Below are positions 1 through 9,530 of a stretch of DNA of 64,000 nt, in pieces. Each line of letters starts with the position of its first letter. Positions within the stretch are counted from its first letter, which is position 1. This DNA is from Polaribacter butkevichii (GTDB lineage: Bacteria; Bacteroidota; Bacteroidia; Flavobacteriales; Flavobacteriaceae), in assembly GCF_038024105.1 (NCBI RefSeq), contig NZ_CP150661.1:186001-250000 (forward strand), in the 5' to 3' direction. A program made the translations under genes and the position numbers. Below the pieces are notes generated by a model that made no database searches, was not told the origin of the DNA, and worked only from the letters and a program-made list of their open reading frames with translations.

Positions 1-218
1 TAGGCTCTGTAACAAGACCAGATAAAGAATTAAAAGCATTTGATAAAATTGAATTAAATCCAGGAGAAAGTAAAGAAGTAACGTTTAAAGTAACTCCAGA
101 AATGTTAGCATTTACAGGTATTAAAATGGAAAAAACTTTAGAGTCTGGAGATTATACATTAATGGTAGGTACATCTTCTAAAGAGTATTTAGAAACAACA
201 TTTAAATTAAAAAAATAA
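1..218 (+). CDS. C-terminal end of a GH3 beta-glycosidase (partial)
   Basis: An open frame (reading from base 3) enters from the left edge and stops at 216-218. The roughly 71 residues visible include [28 protein letters not shown] and [14 protein letters not shown], the typical fibronectin-III-like domain that closes GH3 beta-glucosidases and beta-xylosidases. The catalytic domains lie outside the window, so activity cannot be assigned. The next gene starts 2 bp after the stop, so the two are almost certainly co-transcribed. A xylosidase or glucosidase role in removing side-chain sugars would fit the locus, but that is inference. Confidence 0.75.
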   Translation, partial: GSVTRPDKELKAFDKIELNPGESKEVTFKVTPEMLAFTGIKMEKTLESGDYTLMVGTSSKEYLETTFKLKK

Positions 219-220
219 AG

Positions 221-1354
221 ATGAATAAATCACTTTTAACATTATTTGCAGTTTTTACACTTATAAGCTGCTCGGTAGCACAAAAAACTGTTTCTTCAGA
301 AGTTTTAAATAATGCAGAAATTAAAGCTTCTATGATAAAAGCTTTAGAATGGCAAGAAGCACATCCTATAATGGCAATTGCACCTTCTGATTGGACAAAT
401 GGGGCATATTATGTTGGTGTTGCCAGAGCACACAAAACAACCAAGGATATGATGTATATGGCCGCTTTAAAAAATCAAGGATATAATAATGATTGGAAAC
501 CTTATAAAAGAATCTATCATGCAGATGATATTGCTATTTCATACAGTTATTTGTATGTTGAAATGGCAGAGAAAAGAAGAAACTTTGTAGATCTAAATCC
601 AACTAAAAAATTCTTAGATGAGCATTTATATCAATCAAATAAATGGAAAGAAGGAAAGTCTAAAGATATTAAGGGTGAAACCATTTTATGGTGGTGGTGT
701 GATGCGTTATTTATGGCACCTCCGGTAATTAATTTATATGCAAAACAAACTAAAGATTTAAAATATTTAGATGCAATGCATAAATATTATATGGAAACTT
801 ACAATCGTTTATATAATAAAGAAGAGAATTTGTTTGCAAGAGATATGCGTTATGTTTGGTCTGGTTCTAAAAAGGATTTAAAAGAACCTAATGGAGAAAA
901 AATATTTTGGTCTAGAGGAAATGGATGGGTGCTTGGAGGTTTAGCATTGTTATTAGATGATATGCCAAAAGATTATAAACATAGAGCTTTTTATGAGAAT
1001 CTTTATATGGAAATGGCTGCTAAAATTTTAGCTATTCAGCCAGAAGATGGATTATGGAGAACGAGTTTATTGTGTCCAGAAACTTATAATCATGGTGAAG
1101 TAAGCGGAAGTGGTTTTTACACATTTGCTTTAGCTTGGGGTATTAACAATGGTCTTTTAAAAGAATCTAAATACTTACCAGCAGTTAAAAAAGCATGGAC
1201 TGCTTTAATGGCATGTCAAAAAGAAGATGGTAAAATTGGTTGGGTGCAAAATATAGGTGCATCACCAGAGCCAGCAAGTACAGAAAGCTGGCAAAACTTT
1301 GGTACAGGAGCCTATTTATTAGCAGGTAGCGAGGTTTTAAAATTAAAAAATTAA
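221..1354 (+). CDS. GH105 unsaturated glucuronyl/galacturonyl hydrolase, lipoprotein
   Basis: The 377-residue protein matches the (alpha/alpha)6-barrel GH88/GH105 family, which hydrates the unsaturated uronic acid left by polysaccharide lyases and releases it from the non-reducing end. Visible family signatures are HADD (about 100-103), [12 protein letters not shown] with the likely catalytic Asp161, and [12 protein letters not shown]. The start is followed by a signal sequence ending in the lipobox-like LISC, so it is probably a periplasmic or outer-membrane lipoprotein. It starts 2 bp after the GH3 gene and precedes rhamnose mutarotase. In an ulvan PUL it would remove the 4,5-unsaturated glucuronyl residue from rhamnose; a pectin RG-I role is the alternative. 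Length is normal for the family. Confidence 0.88.
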   Translation: MNKSLLTLFAVFTLISCSVAQKTVSSEVLNNAEIKASMIKALEWQEAHPIMAIAPSDWTNGAYYVGVARAHKTTKDMMYMAALKNQGYNNDWKPYKRIYHADDIAISYSYLYVEMAEKRRNFVDLNPTKKFLDEHLYQSNKWKEGKSKDIKGETILWWWCDALFMAPPVINLYAKQTKDLKYLDAMHKYYMETYNRLYNKEENLFARDMRYVWSGSKKDLKEPNGEKIFWSRGNGWVLGGLALLLDDMPKDYKHRAFYENLYMEMAAKILAIQPEDGLWRTSLLCPETYNHGEVSGSGFYTFALAWGINNGLLKESKYLPAVKKAWTALMACQKEDGKIGWVQNIGASPEPASTESWQNFGTGAYLLAGSEVLKLKN

Positions 1355-1368
1355 AATTTAAAAAAAAA

Positions 1369-1426
1369 GATGCCTTATTTGTTCTCTTTATATATTCTTT
1401 AAAAACAAACAAGCAAATAAGGTGTC
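1369..1426. other. Inverted repeat between GH105 and rhaM
   Basis: GATGCCTTATTTG at 1369-1381 is complemented by CAAATAAGGTGTC at 1414-1426, giving an arm of about 10-13 bp around a 32-bp AT-rich loop. No clean T-run follows, so it is a poor intrinsic terminator. It may be an mRNA structure or an operator. It lies in the 129-bp gap before rhaM. Confidence 0.4.
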
Positions 1427-1483
1427 TAAGTCTTTTAATAAAACGATTAAGTTTTTGTTTTTAAAACAAATAAAAAAAATAAA

Positions 1484-1801
1484 ATGAAAGAAAGGTTAGC
1501 TTTTAAAATGAAATTAAAAGAAGGTCAGAAAGAGGAGTATTATAAAAGGCATAATGCTATATGGCCAGAATTAAAACTTTTATTAAAACAAACCGGTATA
1601 AGTGAATATTCTATTTTTTTTGATGAAGAAAGCAACTCGCTTTTTGCATTTCAGAAAGTAGAATCAGGAGCAAGTTCTCAAGATTTATCAGAAAACCCTA
1701 TTGTTAAAAAATGGTGGGATTATATGGCAGATATCATGGAGGTAAGATCAGATAATTCTCCAATATCAAAAGTATTAGAAGAGGTTTTTTATTTAGAATA
1801 A
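1484..1801 (+). CDS. rhaM: L-rhamnose mutarotase
   Basis: The 105-residue protein aligns along its whole length with E. coli RhaM (104 residues). Shared blocks are YKRHNAIWPEL (catalytic His23), WWDYMADIM and DNSPISKVLEEVFYLE. RhaM interconverts the alpha and beta anomers of L-rhamnose in the cytoplasm, speeding entry of rhamnose released by rhamnosidases into catabolism. No rhamnose isomerase, kinase or dehydrogenase is seen in the window, so the rest of that pathway must lie elsewhere. The presence of rhaM is one of the clearest signs that rhamnose is a product of this locus. Confidence 0.93.
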   Translation: MKERLAFKMKLKEGQKEEYYKRHNAIWPELKLLLKQTGISEYSIFFDEESNSLFAFQKVESGASSQDLSENPIVKKWWDYMADIMEVRSDNSPISKVLEEVFYLE

Positions 1802-1866
1802 TTTTTAAACAAGTTAACTGCTTGTAAAGTAGTTGTTTGTATGGTAGTTGTTTTTTTAATACCTTT

Positions 1867-1912
1867 ACAGTACAGAACAGGATGGGTTAGAGCAAATGTA
1901 TTTATAAATTTA
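1867..1912 (+). promoter_or_regulatory. Direct-repeat operator plus -7 box upstream of the GntR gene
   Basis: The 20-bp element at 1867-1886 (ACAGTACAGA ACAGGATGGG) is followed after 18 bp by TAAATTTA at 1905-1912. It is one of nine copies in the window with identical geometry. A second, weaker copy (AACAGAACAGAATGGG, 1920-1935) overlaps the ATG of the regulator itself, which hints at autoregulation. Confidence 0.75.
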
Positions 1913-1930
1913 CAAACGTAACAGAACAGA

Positions 1931-2932
1931 ATGGGCAGTAATAAAATTTCTTTAATAATAAAACATCAAGGAGATATTCCTAAATATCAACAATTAGTAA
2001 ATGCAATTAATGATGCTATAGCCAAAAATCTTTTAAAGAAAGGAGAAGTTTTGCTTTCTGTTAATGCTGCCTGTAAATTATATAATTTATCTAGAGATAC
2101 CGTATTTAAAGCATATACAATTTTAAAAGATAATGGTGTTGTAGACTCAGTACCAAATAAAGGATATTATGTTGCAAATGATACTAAAAAGGTATTGCTT
2201 TTATTAGATACATTTAAAGCTTATAAAGAAGTTTTATATCATTCGTTTGTAAATAACCTACCCAACAATGTAATTACCGATGTACAATTTCATCATTATA
2301 ATATAGATAATTTTAAAACTATTTTAAATAGTTCTAAAGGTAAATATTATAAATACGTTGTAATGACTTTTGATCATGGTGATGTACCTGCTGTACTGTC
2401 AGATATAGAAGATGAAAAATTGTTACTAATAGATTGGAATGTACATTCTAACAGTAACAATAACTATGTGTTTCAAGACTTTGGAAAAGCTTTTTTTGAT
2501 GCCTTAAAAAGTGCAGAAAATGTATTTAGAAAATATAAAGAAATTGTTTTTTTATATCCAACCTATACCTATCACTCCATAGAAACCATTACTTATTTTA
2601 AAAAATATTGCGAATTATTTCAGTTCAATTATATAGTGGTAACAGAACCTAGTTTGTTTAAAGTAGAAGAAGGGGTGGCTTATATAAGCACAAGTGATAG
2701 AATGTTGGGTATTTTTCTAGAACAATGTAGAGCTAAAGATTTAGAACCAGGAGTAAATGTTGGTTTTCTATCTTACAATGAAACGCCTATGAAAAAATTT
2801 ATTTATAAAGGAATTTCAGTAATTTCAACCGACTTTAAAGAATTAGGTACCAAAGCAGCGGAATTTGTTATGCAAGAAAAACCAATGCAATATTATGTTC
2901 CAACTAAATTAACATTAAGAGAATCATTATAA
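1931..2932 (+). CDS. GntR-family regulator with a sugar-binding-type C-terminal domain
   Basis: The 333-residue protein has an N-terminal winged helix-turn-helix of the GntR type (about 12-85): KYQQLVNAINDAI, then LSVNAACKLYNLSRDTVFKAYTIL and the wing NGVVDSVPNKGYYV. The C-terminal part (about 88-333) resembles the periplasmic-binding/LacI effector fold (VLLLLDTF, IVFLYPT, GVNVGFLSYNETPM, GISVISTDFKELG) rather than the usual FCD or UTRA domain. Xylulokinase begins 3 bp after its stop, so it is probably a pentose-responsive regulator in one operon with xylB. Its promoter carries the direct-repeat element found before eight other transcription units, making it one candidate for the protein that binds that element. 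The effector and sign of regulation are unknown. Confidence 0.85.
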   Translation: MGSNKISLIIKHQGDIPKYQQLVNAINDAIAKNLLKKGEVLLSVNAACKLYNLSRDTVFKAYTILKDNGVVDSVPNKGYYVANDTKKVLLLLDTFKAYKEVLYHSFVNNLPNNVITDVQFHHYNIDNFKTILNSSKGKYYKYVVMTFDHGDVPAVLSDIEDEKLLLIDWNVHSNSNNNYVFQDFGKAFFDALKSAENVFRKYKEIVFLYPTYTYHSIETITYFKKYCELFQFNYIVVTEPSLFKVEEGVAYISTSDRMLGIFLEQCRAKDLEPGVNVGFLSYNETPMKKFIYKGISVISTDFKELGTKAAEFVMQEKPMQYYVPTKLTLRESL

Positions 2933-2935
2933 ATT

Positions 2936-4420
2936 ATGTATTACTTAGGATTAGATATAGGAAGTTCTTCTATAAAAGCAGCATTAGTAGAAATAGCAAC
3001 AGGAAAAAGTTTAGGAGTTGTACAAGAACCCAAAGAAGAAATGGGGATGTTTGCTCAGAAAAATGGTTGGGCAGAACAAAAACCAAACGATTGGTGGTTG
3101 CATATTTGCAACGCAATTACCAAGCTAAAAAAAGAATATAATATAAGCAGAACCCAAATAAAAGGGATTGGTATTGCATACCAAATGCACGGTTTGGTTA
3201 TCGTAGATAAACAAGGAAATCCACTACGAAAAAGTATTATTTGGTGCGATAGTAGAGCCGTAGAAATTGGTCATAAAGCTTTTGCAGAAATTGGCGAAGA
3301 AAAATGTGCTTCGCATTTGTTAAACTCACCCGCAAATTTTACCGCATCAAAATTAAAATGGGTACAAGAAAATGAACCAGACATCTACAGTCAGATTTTC
3401 AAATTTATGTTGCCAGGAGATTATGTGGCGTATAAATTCTCAAATAAAATAAATACCACAATTTCTGGTTTATCAGAAGGTATCTTTTGGGATTTTAAAG
3501 AAAACACTGTTGCCGATTTTTTATTAGAATACTATGGAATCGATAAAAATTTGGTACCAGATATTGTAGACACTTTTGGCGTTCAATCTTTGGTAGATGA
3601 AAAAGGAGAAGCAGAAAGCGGAATTGCAGCCGGAACACCCATTTTCTACAGAGCAGGAGATCAACCCAATAACGCACTATCATTAAACGTTTTTAACCCT
3701 GGCGAAGTAGCTGCCACAGGCGGTACATCTGGAGTTGTGTATGCTGTAACCGATAATTTATCGGGTAAAGAAAGTACCCGAGTTAACAATTTTGCACACG
3801 TAAATTATGCTACAGAAAATAAAAGAATTGGTAAATTATTAAACATCAACGGAGCCGGAATTCAGTACCGATGGTTGTTAAATAACTTAGCCGTAGATTC
3901 TTATGAAGAGATGAATAACTTGGCATCAGAAATTCCTGTAGGATCAGATGGTGTTTGCTTAATTCCTTTTGGTAACGGAGCAGAACGCATGCTAAATAAC
4001 AAAGAAATTGGAACACGAATTGTAAACATGAACCTAAATAACCATCACAAAGGGCACATGTGTAGAGCCGCATTAGAGGGCATTGCATTCTCATTTGTAT
4101 ACGGAATGGAAATCATGAAATCAGACGGCATAAAGCCAAGTGTTATTAGAGCAGGAAACGACAATTTATTCCGTTCAGAAATATTTGCAAATACCGTAGC
4201 AACCTTAATAGAGCAAGAAATAGAAATCTACAATACCACGGGTGCCATTGGTGCCGCACGAGCAGCAAATTTACACAAAGGAGATTTTGAAGCTTTTGGA
4301 AAAGCAATTATGGACAACGATCATGTAATGACTTTTATGCCTTTTAAAGATCAAAAACCGTATTTAGAAGCCTATAACAACTGGAAAAAAGAACTAGAAC
4401 TCGTTTTAAAAAATCAATAA
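2936..4420 (+). CDS. xylB: Xylulokinase
   Basis: This 494-residue FGGY-family kinase phosphorylates D-xylulose to xylulose-5-phosphate. The N-terminal ATPase fold begins GLDIGSSSIKAALVE. The sugar-binding region includes YQMHGLV and WCDSRA. YRAGDQPNNALS carries the likely catalytic base Asp242, and GGTSGVVYAV is a nucleotide-binding motif. Length is normal for XylB. It follows the GntR gene by 3 bp and precedes xylose isomerase, which supports the xylulose specificity over other FGGY sugars. Confidence 0.93.
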   Translation: MYYLGLDIGSSSIKAALVEIATGKSLGVVQEPKEEMGMFAQKNGWAEQKPNDWWLHICNAITKLKKEYNISRTQIKGIGIAYQMHGLVIVDKQGNPLRKSIIWCDSRAVEIGHKAFAEIGEEKCASHLLNSPANFTASKLKWVQENEPDIYSQIFKFMLPGDYVAYKFSNKINTTISGLSEGIFWDFKENTVADFLLEYYGIDKNLVPDIVDTFGVQSLVDEKGEAESGIAAGTPIFYRAGDQPNNALSLNVFNPGEVAATGGTSGVVYAVTDNLSGKESTRVNNFAHVNYATENKRIGKLLNINGAGIQYRWLLNNLAVDSYEEMNNLASEIPVGSDGVCLIPFGNGAERMLNNKEIGTRIVNMNLNNHHKGHMCRAALEGIAFSFVYGMEIMKSDGIKPSVIRAGNDNLFRSEIFANTVATLIEQEIEIYNTTGAIGAARAANLHKGDFEAFGKAIMDNDHVMTFMPFKDQKPYLEAYNNWKKELELVLKNQ

Positions 4421-4432
4421 AAAAAAGAATGT

Positions 4433-4530
4433 TTAGGGCGTTCCCTAAAAAGGTCGGGCTTTACGCACTCGCTTTTTTTACTTAAAAAAGTAAAAAAGAG
4501 CTCAAACAGATGCTTCAATCCCTAACGCAA
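4433..4530. repeat. Flavobacterial interspersed repeat-like element
   Basis: The xylB-xylA gap carries TTAGGGCGTTCCCTAA, then GGTCGGGCTTTACGC, an internal hairpin (GCTTTTTTTACTT / AAGTAAAAAAGAGC, about 4470-4502), and finally CAATCCCTAACGC. The end (CCCTAACGC) is roughly the reverse complement of the start. From memory this GGGCGTTCCC...GGTCGGGCT...CCCTAACGC layout recurs in many Flavobacteriaceae genomes as a short repeat. It is much richer in GC than the surroundings. No second copy occurs in this window, so the repeat assignment rests on recognition only. Confidence 0.5.
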
Positions 4531-4581
4531 CATCGCATAGTAAAATAATCAAACAAATAAACAATTAAATAATATTTAAAA

Positions 4582-5898
4582 ATGGCAAATAAAGAATATT
4601 TTAAAGGAATCGAAAAAATTCAATTCGAAGGAAAAGAGTCAGACAATCCAATGGCTTTTAAATACTACAACCCAGATCAGGTAGTAGCAGGAAAAACAAT
4701 GCGTGAGCATTTTAAATTTGCTATTGCATATTGGCATACATTCTGCGGACAAGGAGGAGATCCTTTTGGACCAGGAACACAAAATTTTGCTTGGGATCAA
4801 TCATCAGACCCTATTCAAGCAGCAAAAGACAAAGCAGATGCTGCTTTTGAATTTATTAACAAAATGGGATTCGATTATTTCTGTTTTCATGATTACGATT
4901 TAGTACAAGAAGGCGCAACCTTTGCAGAATCAGAAGCAAGATTAAACACCATTACAGATTACATCAAAGGAAAACAAGCAGAAAGTGGTGTAAAATTATT
5001 ATGGGGAACAGCCAACTGTTTTTCTAATCCACGTTATATGAATGGAGCTTCTACAAACCCAGATTTTAATGTAGTTGCCAGAGCAGGAGGTCAAGTAAAA
5101 TTGGCTTTAGACGCTACCATTAAATTAGGTGGAGAGAATTATGTTTTTTGGGGAGGTAGAGAAGGTTACATGTCTTTATTAAACACAGACATGGGACGCG
5201 AATTAGACCACATGGGACAGTTTTTAACCATGGCAAGAGATTATGCAAGAGCACAAGGTTTTAAAGGAACTTTCTTTATAGAACCAAAACCAATGGAGCC
5301 AATGAAACATCAATACGATTTTGATTCAGCTACAGCTATTGGATTCTTAAAAGAATACGGTTTAGACAAAGATTTTAAAATGAACATTGAGGTAAACCAC
5401 GCAACCTTGGCACAACACACAATGCAACACGAATTAGCAGTTGCAGCCAAAGCAGGCATGTTAGGAAGTATCGATGCAAACAGAGGAGATTACCAAAATG
5501 GTTGGGATACAGACCAGTTTCCAAACAACATACAAGAAACAACAGAAGCCATGTTAGTTTTCTTAGAAGCAGGAGGATTACAAGGAGGTGGAGTTAATTT
5601 TGATGCAAAAATCAGAAGAAACTCAACAGATATGGAAGATGTTTTTCACGCACATATTGGAGGAGCAGATACCTTTGCAAGAGCATTATTGACTGCAGAT
5701 AAAATTATGACATCTTCTGCTTACAATTCTTTAAGAACACAAAGATATAGTTCTTTTGATGCAGGAAAAGGAAAAGACTTTGAAGCAGGTAAATTACAAC
5801 TTTCAGACTTGTATAAAATAGCTCAAGAAAATGGAGAATTAAGTTTGCAAAGTGGTAAACAAGAATTGTTTGAAAACATCATCAATCAATATATTTAA
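4582..5898 (+). CDS. xylA: Xylose isomerase
   Basis: The 438-residue protein is a full-length group II xylose isomerase converting D-xylose to D-xylulose. [11 protein letters not shown] carries the catalytic His103 and Asp106. [15 protein letters not shown] and [17 protein letters not shown] contain the metal-binding and catalytic Glu/Lys residues, and [16 protein letters not shown] and GSIDANRGD complete the two-metal site. It lies between xylB and the sugar transporter. A hairpin with a T-run follows the stop, only 37 bp before the transporter start. Confidence 0.97.
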   Translation: MANKEYFKGIEKIQFEGKESDNPMAFKYYNPDQVVAGKTMREHFKFAIAYWHTFCGQGGDPFGPGTQNFAWDQSSDPIQAAKDKADAAFEFINKMGFDYFCFHDYDLVQEGATFAESEARLNTITDYIKGKQAESGVKLLWGTANCFSNPRYMNGASTNPDFNVVARAGGQVKLALDATIKLGGENYVFWGGREGYMSLLNTDMGRELDHMGQFLTMARDYARAQGFKGTFFIEPKPMEPMKHQYDFDSATAIGFLKEYGLDKDFKMNIEVNHATLAQHTMQHELAVAAKAGMLGSIDANRGDYQNGWDTDQFPNNIQETTEAMLVFLEAGGLQGGGVNFDAKIRRNSTDMEDVFHAHIGGADTFARALLTADKIMTSSAYNSLRTQRYSSFDAGKGKDFEAGKLQLSDLYKIAQENGELSLQSGKQELFENIINQYI

Positions 5899-5904
5899 TA
5901 ATAT

Positions 5905-5942
5905 AAGGCCTTTTAGAAGTAATATTCTAAAAGGTCTTTTTT
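5905..5942 (+). terminator. Hairpin with T-run between xylA and the transporter
   Basis: GGCCTTTTAGAA pairs with TTCTAAAAGGTC around a short loop and is followed by TTTTTT. Only 36 bp separate it from the next ATG, leaving little room for a separate promoter, so it may be a partial terminator or an mRNA 3'-end stabiliser inside the operon. Confidence 0.75.
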
Positions 5943-5978
5943 ATAACATTTCAATAGCAATTAACTAAATACATATTT

Positions 5979-7403
5979 ATGGCAAAATCAACAAATTCAG
6001 GATATCTTTTAAAACTTACTTTAGTAGCAACTTTAGGAGGTTTATTATTTGGGTATGACACAGGTGTAATTTCAGGAACCGTAGGTTCTTTAGATAGTTT
6101 TTTTGTCATCCCCAAAGGATTGTCAGAAACAGCAGCAAGTGCTTTTAAAGGCTTTTTAGTATCCAGTGCTTTAATTGGGTGTATTATTGGAGGAATCTTT
6201 GGAGGGGTAGTAAGTAAAAAATTAGGTAGAAAAAAAGGATTAATTTTAGCTGCAATTTTATTTTTAATATCAGCTTTAGGTTCTGCAATGCCAGAAATGT
6301 TTATTGGTACTTTAGGTGAGTTAGATCATACATACTCAACCATATTTATTGTGTATAGAATTATTGGAGGTATTGGAGTTGGTTTAGCATCTATGTTATC
6401 ACCTCTTTATATTGCAGAAATTGCACCAGCAAAAAGTAGAGGTAAGTTGGTTTCTTTTAATCAGTTGGCTATCGTTGGTGGTTTTATGGTAGTTTATTTT
6501 GTAAACTATTTTATATCTAGAAGCGGTGGTTCAGACGATTGGTTAAATGAAATTGGCTGGAGATGGATGTTTGCATCAGAAGTTATTCCTGCAGGATTAT
6601 TTTTGGGACTTTTATTTTTTGTTCCAGATACACCAAGATCTTTAGTATTAAGAAACAAACCAACAGAGGCTTTAGATGTTTTAATAAAAGTAAATGGTAA
6701 AGAAGAGGGAGATAGAGTTTTTGCAGAAATACAAGACTCTATGAATGATAAAACATCAGGAAACTTGTTGTCTTTTGGATGGTTGGTAATTATTATAGGT
6801 GTGGTATTATCTATTTTTCAGCAATTTGTTGGTATTAATGTTGTTTTGTACTACGCTCCAGAAATATTTAAAACCATTTCATCTGGTACAGATAGTGCCT
6901 TGTTAATGACTATTATTGTAGGTGTTGTAAACTTCTTATTTACCATTATTGCTGTAAAAACAGTAGATAAATATGGTAGAAAGCCATTAATGATTATTGG
7001 AGCTTTAGGTATGGCTGTAGCCATGTTATCTTTAGGTTTTGTCTTTTATGTTGGATCTACAGGGTATTTAGCACTGTTTTGTATGATGTTGTACGTTGCA
7101 AGTTTTGCAATGAGTTGGGGACCTGTAACTTGGGTGTTATTAGCAGAAATTTTTCCTAATAAAATTAGAGGAAAAGCATTAGCAATAGCAGTTGCAGCGC
7201 AATGGATTTCTAACTACTTAGTTTCTTTAACGTTTCCGATGATGAATGATAATTCTTATCTAACATCGCTTTTTAATCACGGATTTGCATATTGGGTTTA
7301 TGGTATTATGAGCATTTTAGCAATGTTATTTATCTTAAAATTCATACCTGAAACTAAAGGTAAAACTTTAGAAGAAATGGAAGGTCTTTGGAAAAAAAAA
7401 TAA
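5979..7403 (+). CDS. xylE: MFS sugar:H+ symporter, probable D-xylose transporter
   Basis: The 474-residue protein belongs to the major facilitator sugar porter family with about 12 predicted membrane segments. Visible signatures are FGYDTGVISGT in helix 1, GRKKGL after helix 2, RIIGGIGVGLASMLSPLYIAEIAP, PDTPRSLV after helix 6, QQFVGINVVLYYAP in helix 7, DKYGRKP and the C-terminal PETKGKTLEEME. It would import free pentose across the inner membrane. XylE-type specificity is inferred from the position between xylA and transketolase; glucose, galactose or arabinose symporters look similar. Confidence 0.87.
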   Translation: MAKSTNSGYLLKLTLVATLGGLLFGYDTGVISGTVGSLDSFFVIPKGLSETAASAFKGFLVSSALIGCIIGGIFGGVVSKKLGRKKGLILAAILFLISALGSAMPEMFIGTLGELDHTYSTIFIVYRIIGGIGVGLASMLSPLYIAEIAPAKSRGKLVSFNQLAIVGGFMVVYFVNYFISRSGGSDDWLNEIGWRWMFASEVIPAGLFLGLLFFVPDTPRSLVLRNKPTEALDVLIKVNGKEEGDRVFAEIQDSMNDKTSGNLLSFGWLVIIIGVVLSIFQQFVGINVVLYYAPEIFKTISSGTDSALLMTIIVGVVNFLFTIIAVKTVDKYGRKPLMIIGALGMAVAMLSLGFVFYVGSTGYLALFCMMLYVASFAMSWGPVTWVLLAEIFPNKIRGKALAIAVAAQWISNYLVSLTFPMMNDNSYLTSLFNHGFAYWVYGIMSILAMLFILKFIPETKGKTLEEMEGLWKKK

Positions 7404-7430
7404 TAAAAAAATCAATTTAGAATAATTATT

Positions 7431-7470
7431 AAACCCAATTGATTTCAATATTTTCAATTGGGTTTATTTA
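7431..7470 (+). terminator. Hairpin between transporter and transketolase
   Basis: AAACCCAATTGA (7431-7442) pairs with TCAATTGGGTTT (7454-7465), followed by a short T-rich tail. The transketolase ATG is only about 14 bp further on, so transcription must pass through it. It probably tunes expression within the operon. Confidence 0.65.
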
Positions 7471-7483
7471 CAAATAAGTAATA

Positions 7484-9520
7484 ATGAACAAGAAAATAGA
7501 CCAACAAGCGGCTGATAATATTAGAGCTTTAGCAGTTGCAATGGTAGAAAAAGCAAACTCTGGGCATCCTGGAGGACCTATGGGAGGTGCAGATTTTATG
7601 CACATCTTATATTCAGAATTTTTTAATTTCGATCCTTCAGATATGACTTGGGCATTTAGAGATCGTTTTTTTATGGATGCAGGGCATTTATCAACTTTAA
7701 TGTATGCGCAATACTACCTTTTAGGGAATTACAAGAAAGAAGATGTTGCAAACTTTAGACAATGGGGTTCAATTACTCCTGGGCATCCAGAAGTTGATGT
7801 TGCAAGAGGTATCGAAAATACATCAGGGCCTTTAGGACAAGGGCATACCATGGGAGTTGGTGCAGCAATTGCTGCAAAATTTTTACAAGCTCGTTTTGGT
7901 AACTGGATGGATCATAAAATTTATGGTTTTATTTCTGATGGAGGGGTTCAAGAAGAAATCTCACAAGGAGCAGGAAGAATTGCAGGTCATTTAGGATTGA
8001 ACAATTTTATTATGTTCTACGATTCTAATGACATTCAATTATCTACGCCAACGGATGAAGTTACTACCGAAGATACAGCCATGAAGTACCAAGCTTGGGG
8101 CTGGAAAGTAGTTACTATTGATGGTCACAACCATGATGAAATTAGAAAAGCACTAAAAGATGCGAATGCCGAAACGGAAAAGCCAACCTTAATTATTGGT
8201 AAAACCATTATGGGTAAAGGTTGTGTAACATCCGAAGGAAAAACTTTTGAAGGTGAATGTGAGTTACACGGACAACCTATTGGAGCGTCAGGAGCAGATT
8301 ATACTAAAACCTTATTAAATTTAGGAGCAAATCCTGAAGCGCCTTTTGATATTTATGATGATGTAAGTGAATTTTATCAGAATTTATTAGAGCGAAAAAT
8401 AGCACAAGCAAGAGATAAAAAAGTAGATATTTCTATTTGGAGAGAAGCGAATCCTGAATTAGCAACAAAATTAGATTTCTTTTTATCAGGAGAATTACCA
8501 ACCTTAGATTTTGAAGGTATAGCACATAAAGAAGGTTTGGCTACAAGAGCAGCTTCCTCTGGAGTATTAGCATATTTGGCTGAAAATGTAGAAAATATGA
8601 TTGTTTCTTCTGCAGATTTATCAAATTCTGATAAAACAGATGGGTTCTTAAAGAAAACACATGCGCTTAAAAAAGGAGATTTTAGCGGATCCTTCTTACA
8701 AGCAGGTGTTGCAGAATTAACCATGTCTTGTATAGCAAACGGAATTGCGTTACACGGAGGAATCATTCCTGTGGTGGCAACATTTTTTGTGTTTTCAGAT
8801 TATATGAAACCAGCGATTCGTTTAAGCGGAATTCAAGAATTGGGTGTAAAATATGTGTGGACACATGATGCTTTTAGAGTTGGAGAAGATGGGCCAACAC
8901 ATCAACCAGTAGAACAAGAAGCACAAATTCGTTTGTTAGAAAAATTGAAAAACCACAGTGGAAATCCAAGTTTCTTGGCTTTACGTCCTGCAGATTCTGC
9001 AGAAACCAGTGTGGCTTGGAAAATGGCTTTAGAAAATAAAAATACACCAACAGGATTAATTTTATCAAGACAAGGCATTAAAGATTTACCAGCTACTAAA
9101 TCCTCAAGATATCAAGAAGCATTAGCCGCTGAAAAAGGTGGTTACTTGGTAAAAGAAGTAGAAAATCCTGATGTAGTTTTAATAGCAAACGGATCTGAAG
9201 TAGCAACATTAGTAGCTGCAGCAGCAATTTTAGAAGCAGAAAACGGATTGAAAGTAAATATTGCTTCGGTAATTTCTGAAGGAGTTTTTAGGTTACAATC
9301 TAAAGAATATCAGCAAAGTGTAATTCCTAAAAACAAACCATTATTTGGTTTAACAGCAGGTTTACCAGTAAATTTAGAAGGTTTAGTTGGTGATGCAGGA
9401 AAAGTGTTTGGTTTAGATCATTTTGGGTATTCTGCACCTGCAAACATCTTAGATGATAAATTTGGTTTTACAGGAGAAAAAGTAAGCAAAGAAGTATTAG
9501 CATATTTAAAAACAGTATAA
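7484..9520 (+). CDS. tkt: Transketolase
   Basis: The 678-residue protein is a full-length thiamine-diphosphate transketolase of the non-oxidative pentose phosphate pathway. The N-terminal domain shows [35 protein letters not shown] and [22 protein letters not shown] with [13 protein letters not shown]. The pyrimidine-binding domain contains [14 protein letters not shown], and the region around [15 protein letters not shown] is conserved. It converts xylulose-5-phosphate made by XylAB into glycolytic intermediates. Transaldolase follows 10 bp downstream. A housekeeping copy probably exists elsewhere, so this one looks dedicated to the PUL. Confidence 0.96.
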   Translation: MNKKIDQQAADNIRALAVAMVEKANSGHPGGPMGGADFMHILYSEFFNFDPSDMTWAFRDRFFMDAGHLSTLMYAQYYLLGNYKKEDVANFRQWGSITPGHPEVDVARGIENTSGPLGQGHTMGVGAAIAAKFLQARFGNWMDHKIYGFISDGGVQEEISQGAGRIAGHLGLNNFIMFYDSNDIQLSTPTDEVTTEDTAMKYQAWGWKVVTIDGHNHDEIRKALKDANAETEKPTLIIGKTIMGKGCVTSEGKTFEGECELHGQPIGASGADYTKTLLNLGANPEAPFDIYDDVSEFYQNLLERKIAQARDKKVDISIWREANPELATKLDFFLSGELPTLDFEGIAHKEGLATRAASSGVLAYLAENVENMIVSSADLSNSDKTDGFLKKTHALKKGDFSGSFLQAGVAELTMSCIANGIALHGGIIPVVATFFVFSDYMKPAIRLSGIQELGVKYVWTHDAFRVGEDGPTHQPVEQEAQIRLLEKLKNHSGNPSFLALRPADSAETSVAWKMALENKNTPTGLILSRQGIKDLPATKSSRYQEALAAEKGGYLVKEVENPDVVLIANGSEVATLVAAAAILEAENGLKVNIASVISEGVFRLQSKEYQQSVIPKNKPLFGLTAGLPVNLEGLVGDAGKVFGLDHFGYSAPANILDDKFGFTGEKVSKEVLAYLKTV

Positions 9521-9530
9521 AATTAGAAGT

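Noticed and set aside
8377..8766. 129-residue minus-strand ORF inside transketolase
   Set aside because: It is an antisense shadow of a conserved enzyme frame.
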